DNA of 64,000 bases from Buxus sempervirens (taxonomy: Eukaryota > Streptophyta > Magnoliopsida > Buxales > Buxaceae): the NCBI GenBank assembly GCA_947561395.2, contig OX387182.1, positions 32,357,949 through 32,421,948 on the forward strand. Reading direction: 5' to 3'. This document shows positions 58,728-64,000 of the stretch, piece after piece. Within the stretch, counting starts at the first letter, position 1. Each line of letters starts with the position of its first letter. The notes beneath the pieces are model-generated. The model made no database searches, was not told the origin of the DNA, and saw only the letters and a list, made by a program, of their open reading frames with translations. The position numbers and the translations under genes are program-made.

Positions 58728-58760
58728 GATACGAATATCCCAGTGAGCAGCACATGCATG
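58728..58760 (-). promoter_or_regulatory. CATGCATG + hairpin module
   Basis: GATACGAATATC 58728-58739 and CATGCATG 58753-58760, with CTGAAAACAAAACG to the left (complement of the T-rich CAG tract). Confidence 0.7.
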
Positions 58761-59039
58761 CACAAATACATTTAGTTCAGTTCTAAAACATGCCACGATT
58801 TCAAACCATATACAACGATGATAACACGTATAACCCAACAAAACTTCAACGATCCAAATTTCCATCCGTGAGGAAAACCATCGCATAAACCAAGCGGTAA
58901 AGACAATATCAATCATGCATATAGCCGTAAAGTCACGTATAACCAGGTAGCAACATATCGAAGAAAACATAGTTCAACAACTCAAAAGATATAACTCGGG
59001 TCCCAACCCGTATCAACAATAAAGTCACATCATAACCAA

Positions 59040-59490
59040 TGCCCACGCCTCCCAATGTATATCCGGCCTACTCAGGGTTTCGGATATTGAAATGACAGCG
59101 TCATCCAATGCCGGCCTACTCCGGGTATTGGCATTGACAACACCATACCACTCAGGGTCATGATGCTGCTCTACACTGGCAGGAGGTACAATACCCAAAA
59201 ATCAGTAAACAATATTCCATGAGCCATAGATACCAACAAACCAGCGAATAAAACATATCACGTCAAACAAAATCAAATACCAACATTGGTCGATGTCATG
59301 TAGTTGCTTAGATTGGTTAATCTACATGCCAGAGCGACATCCACACCTCCATGTACACAGTTCCGGCCTACTCAGGGTATCAGACACTCTGAAATGACGG
59401 CCTACTCAGGGTATCGTCATCCAATGCCGGCCTACTCCGGGTATCGGCATCGACAACCAGGCCTACTCAGGGTTTCTGGCTGCTCTACAC
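59040..59490. repeat. Minisatellite of GGCCTACTCAGGGTAT units
   Basis: At least seven units of GCCTACTC[A/C]GGGT[A/T]TC followed by GGCAT or GTCAT, in two clusters. The same motif (as ACCCTGAGTAGGCC) occurs at 45190-45360 in the related plus-strand copy. Confidence 0.85.
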
Positions 59491-60434
59491 CGGTCGTGGC
59501 AACACTCCATGGCCATGCCATTACACCAATAAAACAAAATACATCACATTACTAAGCTTAGACTCTGGATCCAGGACAAGCTAAACCAAAACCAATAAAT
59601 AACCAAATAAAACTCCGCATTCAGTACACACATAACAAGTGTTCCAACCAGAACATCAACTCATATAATTCGAAGGTTCCCAACCTCACAACAACATTTT
59701 CATGCAATAAATTTCTGAAGTGCACCGTGCATTCAAAGGTGAACTAGCATAATAGTGTAGATGAAATTTCAGTAAAACAAATATGGTTTTAAAACTGACT
59801 TTTCAGAAGTAAACACATTATACAGATTCTACTACAGCATCCAATCTTCGATTAAACATAAATCAGCAAAACATCTAGATTCTCAATTTCGCTTTCATAA
59901 TCTAAATCAATCCGAACGAATGTTGTGAAAACCTCCAAACACATTTTAGATGAGTGGAATAGTCTTAGGATCCCCTATAAGGTCACCATACCAAAAAGCA
60001 ATCAATTCTGAGATAAAAAAGTTTCGGACCTCAAAATATTCCAAGTCTGGTTAAAAACATTGACTTTTGGTATATAATTTTTCTAGACAAATATACAAGG
60101 AGTTTCGGGCTCAAATTTTGGTTGTAGTCTATTGATGGGTAAACACATCTCCTAGAATTTTCTGGGCTCCTGAATCACTCATCTGGGTATTAAACCCAAA
60201 CCGGGCTTTTTGATTAAAACCGGGATTTAGGCATGAACTGGAAAGTTGACTTTTTATTGGCTGGGAATTAGACCTTGGAAGTATTTTTATTGGTTCCAAA
60301 TGGGGGGTAAAACCTTATTTACATGTAAAGACTTAATTAAATGGAGAAATAAATACACAGGACATTTACTTAAATGTCTTTCATGTAATTAAGGGGGCTA
60401 TTTTCAACAAATTCTATAATTTGGTAAGTGTATT

Positions 60435-60715
60435 GGACTAGGCGCTCACTTCCTTAAGTGGGCGCCAGGTAGGCGCCAAGTGGGCGGTGGCTCCTTTCAT
60501 TAAAATGAGGCTAGCGCTCACTCGTGGACGAGTGGGCGCGAGCCAGGCGCCAGACAGGCGTGAGAAGAGCGGGAGAAGGGCGCTCGAAATGGAGGTAGGT
60601 GCGAGCTGAGCGCGAAGTGGGCGCTAGCTCGGCGCCGGGTAACTTTTTCTTGGCGCTTACTTCCTAAGTGGGCGCCAGGTAGGCGCCAAGTGGGCGGTAA
60701 CCCGATACGATTTCC
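60435..60715. repeat. GGCGCC palindromic cassette with internal duplication
   Basis: AAGTGGGCGCCAGGTAGGCG occurs near 60455 and again near 60668, each followed by CCAAGTGGGCGGT. Between them lie GCGCTC/GAGCGC-type motifs. Confidence 0.85.
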
Positions 60716-62633
60716 AGTTCTCTGTTAATCCCAGAAAGCCAACTCTGGCTGAAATTTTTCAGTCTGTAACCACTTATCTAGCCTCCTAATACTCCCAGGA
60801 CACATCCAAACCTAATTTGGATTTAATCTACATATGATTTCCAGTTATCCCCAATTTCACTGTACCAAACCCTCCGAAACTGGTTTTGCCGAGAAAACAC
60901 ACCGAGAATACTTCAATCATAAACAATGCATTCAATCAACCAAATACACGAATTAATCCGAAAGCTCGGTTGTAAAACAATGCTACTCACCTTTCGATGC
61001 TCCCAAGTCCTGGAAACGAGAAACCCAGAAAACCCCAAACCCGATCGGCCGTCGGCTTGCTCTAGTCGAACAGAGGTTCGCTCGCGAGGGAAAGACTCCT
61101 CCGACTTCTGATCCGCGAAACTCACTGATCGTAAATCTTCTCCACCTCGACTCTCCCACAGCACTTCTTCTTCTCCTTCTCTCGAAGAACCCTAACAAAC
61201 GCCGCAGCTGCAAACCTTCAACTCAAGGTATCCGCAAACGAAAAGAAAACCCTACGAGTTAAATACGCTAGGTATTTACTTACCTTATATACACTTGATT
61301 TGGTGCAATGCTTGCCCACCAAGATTCCTACCTATTCAACTCATTTGAGTGTGCGATCAGGTAACTGCCACTCCACAGATAACCTACATTAGCACCTTCC
61401 AATTTATAATAAATTTCAATCACACTATTATCGATTTATTTAAACCAATATTTGATGCCTATTTAACTTAATTTTAAACCTTCATAATTTAGGCTTGGGA
61501 ATTTCCGAGATTACCCTCACTTGTTCCAACACCATACTGCCAAAATCCAAATCCATGGAAGTCCAATAACCAAAGTTTCCCGTTTTAATAATTCATACTA
61601 TTTAACATTTTGAAATTAACTCTAATTAATTTCCTTTTCTCTGTTTCTAAAGTTCTCCATTAATTAAATAAGTTTTAAAAGCATAAAATCTAAATTTTAA
61701 TGTTATTAAAATTCGAGATTTTACATAAATACCTTCCTATTTTTATCCTTTTGTAAAACAGGGAATTGAGAATTTATTTTGGTCTTAAAACATCTTATTT
61801 AAAGGTTAAAATTTATTAAAAATAGTTTAGAATTGAATCAGGGGTTAAAAATACGAAAATCTGCATTTTCTGCACAGAGTGCTTAGGATCGCTCAGGCGG
61901 TCTAGGGTAGGCGGTAGTTCAAATTCGATCATTGACGATAAGTCAGTAGGCGGTCTATTTTTTTCAACGAGCGCCAAGGATCGCTGAGCACAATAAGCTT
62001 GGCGTTCTCTCAAAAACGAACATACAATGTTTCAAAATCCAATTTTTCACGTCCAAGGTGATTCTAACATACTTATAAGGTTGTTATCAAACTAAATACA
62101 TGATTATACAATACAAAAACATGCAATGGGGATTAAACTAATCGTGAATACAAAACAAGCGTTAAAATCAGTGCTGCCTACCTCTATCGTGCTACTTCTC
62201 TCCTTCTCCTCTGAACAGTCCAAACACAGACACGAAGTAGTGCTATTGGGATGAAGAAACACCAGAGCAAACTCTCCTTCTTCTTCTTCTTCTCTGGTCG
62301 CCTACGGTCACTCTTGGTAATGCGGTTTCTCTCTTGCGGTTGCTGAGTATCGAACGAATACAAGCAAACGTATTCCAACCGTATGTTATTATGGTATTCT
62401 AATATATATATATCCTCAATTCCACGCATCTCACATGCATTAGACTCCACACATCGCCCAATCAAAACATAGCTTACTTAAAATATTAACCTTACCTTGA
62501 TATCTCTTGATCAGACAGTCGGATCTGCGCCAAACTCCTGATCTTCACTAATTACGATGTCACCTACATTAATGAAATATTTCTATCAATTAAAAAGAAA
62601 ATTCAGGGTCTTACAGTTCCCGACGCGCGCACA

Positions 62634-63180
62634 CCAATGCCTCAATTCACAAACCAAGTGGAATTCTCCATCCACTGCCATTCAACCAAGGCCAAGTGGA
62701 ATTCTACATCCACTACCATTCAACCAAGGCCAAGTGAGATTACACATTCACTGCCAAATGGGACTACACATCCACTACTAAGTGAGATTACTCATTCACT
62801 ATCAAGTAGGACTACTCATCCATTACTAATCAAACCCTAGGCCAGGTGCCTGGTCAAATCACATAAGAGAGCTCATCATACATTTACCAAAACAAATCGA
62901 TATTCACAAAGTGTAAGAAATAATCAATAATCACTTCACATCCAAGCCAAATTGAAGTAAAATACATACACCATAAAGTCCACAAAACATAAACCAGGGC
63001 CGAGTGTAATTCCCCATCCACTGCCATTCAAGCAAAGGCTAAGCACCTTGTCAAATTACATAAAAGGTCTCAACCTCACTTTTATCGATTCAAATCAAGC
63101 AAAACCAATCCTATACAATCCACAAAATACAAATTCGGTGAGTGGGATAATCTTGGGATTCCCAATAAGGTTACCATACC
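62634..63180 (-). mobile_element. GCGTTACA-family LTR, continued from 50512
   Basis: This resumes the minus-strand LTR split by the Tat solo LTR. It carries a minisatellite (62640-62830) of AAGTGGAATTCTACATCCACT-like units. The stretch at 63138-63180 matches 59950-59993 of the related copy. It is interrupted again at 63181. Confidence 0.7.
62640..62830. repeat. Minisatellite of CATTCACT/CATCCACT units
   Basis: About seven imperfect units of 22-45 bp combining CCAAGTG, GAATTC or GATTAC, and CATCCACT or CATTCACT. It has the same position in the LTR as the different minisatellites of other copies. Confidence 0.75.
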
Positions 63181-64000
63181 TGTGTGCGGTGGAAATCGAA
63201 CAGCGGGCGCAGGTGGAGTTACGTGCCTCCTAATGGGTAAAATGGGAAATTGGGAATCGCCACTGCCTGATGGGGTGCAGGTAGACACCTGGGTGCCTAA
63301 GTTTGTCTAGTAGGCTGGTCTACGGCTTGAGATTCTAAGTAAGGTCTCGGTTACGGTCCGAGGAAGTTCGTACACACCCTGGTCCGCCCTGTTGGTTGAC
63401 GGGTCCCACGGGTTTCCTGGTTTGAGTCAACTCTGTCTAACTCACCCTATTCCTATGCCAAACATGCACATTTTATTAAGTCTGATGGGGACCACCTGAG
63501 TGGTGTGGGTCCCCTTTTATTTGATTTTTTCTTCTTTATTTTAAGTGATCTGGGTCTGATTGGGTGGGCCCCATTGGAAGGCCCACGGATCCCTTGGTGG
63601 GCAAAGCATGGCCCACATGTCCCCTTGTTGGGCTTGAGTCTAACCTAAAAAGTCCTTTGGGTGTTGGCTAATTTGATTGATTTTATTTGTGGTTAGATGG
63701 AAAGTTAGTTAAAGTTTATTCTTTGGTGGGCCGGATGGTCTGTGGGCCCCATAGTGGTTACCTTGAAGTTGGGTTACCTTTGTTAAGCTTTCTGATTGGA
63801 CCAGGCATGGGCCTAGGGGCCCATTACCTACGTTTGGGCTGGAAAGCCCAAGACTTTTCTAGGTTAGGGTTTTGGACCCCTACCCTATTTGGTGAGTGGG
63901 CTTTCCTTACAGAAGCGGGGGCTTGATAGGCCCAAGCCCATGGTCACGGCCAAACCAAACCTAATTTAACCCACATGCTTCATATTGGGCTTTGGTTGGG
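63181..64000 (-). mobile_element. Tat-type LTR end part, runs off the window
   Basis: On the minus strand it ends ..CCGCACACA at 63181 and carries the conserved terminal blocks (GGCACCCAGGTGTCTAC near 63280). The GGGCCC-rich middle continues to the window edge. It is inserted in the LTR at 62634-63180. The far boundary is outside. Confidence 0.8.

Larger units (their letters stand above)
58494..61725 (-). mobile_element. GCGTTACA-family solo LTR, innermost on the right
   Basis: A 3232-bp unit. On the minus strand it starts TGTAAAATCTCGAATTTT at 61725 and ends CGGATCCGGGGCGTTACA at 58494. A perfect duplication TAAAT stands at 58489-58493 and 61726-61730. It holds a cassette of GGGCGCCAGGTAGGCGCC units (60435-60715), a minisatellite (59040-59490) and the hairpin module (58728). 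It is the closest relative of the copy at 42776. Confidence 0.9.
57022..62615 (-). mobile_element. GCGTTACA-family solo LTR inside a Tat LTR
   Basis: On the minus strand it starts TGTAAGACCCTGAATTTTC at 62615 and ends GGGTTTGGGGGCGTTACA at 57022. A perfect duplication GTTCC stands at 57017-57021 and 62616-62620. Its own length without the inner insert is about 2.36 kb. It has TATATATA near 62402, GATCAGACAGTCGGATC (62509), a cassette (61868-62000) close to that at 28018, and the hairpin module at 57516. Confidence 0.9.
50513..62633 (+). mobile_element. Tat-type solo LTR, split by later insertions
   Basis: It starts TGTAAGCACCTCCC and ends CGACGCGCGCACA. Its own sequence is 50513-53020, 56291-57021 and 62621-62633, about 3.25 kb once the inserts and their duplications are removed. 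The flanks ACAAT (50508-50512) and CCAAT (62634-62638) agree at 4 of 5 bases. It has U3 repeats of about 146 bp, a 17-bp dyad and a TATAAATA box. No coding region adjoins it, so it is a solo LTR made by LTR-LTR recombination. Confidence 0.85.

Overview
This window is a gene-free block of plant nuclear DNA made almost entirely of transposable elements. The organism looks like a eudicot-type plant, but the sequence does not identify the species. Evidence: a SIRE-type Ty1/copia element with an initiator-Met tRNA primer site and an env-like third ORF, a Tat/Ogre-like Ty3 element, a plant L1-type RNase H fragment, an Au-like SINE, a small Helitron and long stretches of AT-rich LTR sequence. I found no host protein gene, rRNA, tRNA or CRISPR array.

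Left third (1-34300). A Tat-type long terminal repeat (LTR) ends at 2367 and is followed by a decayed copia pol fragment on the minus strand (2368-3530). Two Tat LTR pieces in opposite orientations follow (3531-5152). Then comes a minus-strand Tat-like internal region (5153-14600) with a primer-binding-like site, a 5' ORF, gag, and a protease plus G-patch segment. It is broken by many stops, and its RT/integrase part is missing. Its minus-strand 5' LTR (14601-15420, continuing at 25441) is split by a complete 10,015-bp Sirevirus (15421-25435, target duplication ATTTT). The Sirevirus LTRs differ at 7 of 1036 positions. Its gag-pol frame has three stops and a frameshift, while the env-like ORF is open. 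From about 26.3 to 33.5 kb lie partial copies of a second LTR family (called here the GCGTTACA family because of its 3' end), then a plus-strand Tat protease relic.

Middle (34300-48540). A GCGTTACA-family solo LTR (34901-37795) is followed by a short host-like stretch. That stretch holds a 209-bp Helitron, a tRNA-derived SINE with 14-bp target duplications and a 5'-truncated LINE with 14-bp target duplications. Next is a three-deep nest of solo LTRs, each with a perfect 5-bp target duplication (GAAAA, ATGTA, TACTG).

Right third (48537-64000). This is a five-deep nest: a plus LTR is split by a minus LTR, which is split by a Tat solo LTR. The Tat LTR holds another Tat solo LTR (duplication CCTCT) and a minus LTR (GTTCC), which itself holds a further minus LTR (TAAAT).

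The most unusual pattern is the modular build of the LTRs. LTRs of the three families carry a short GC-rich, self-complementary cassette that differs from copy to copy. GCGTTACA-family copies also carry a copy-specific minisatellite, and most keep a CATGCATG box, a small hairpin and a T-rich AG tract in fixed order near it. Tat LTRs carry 145-149-bp tandem repeats in their 5' part.
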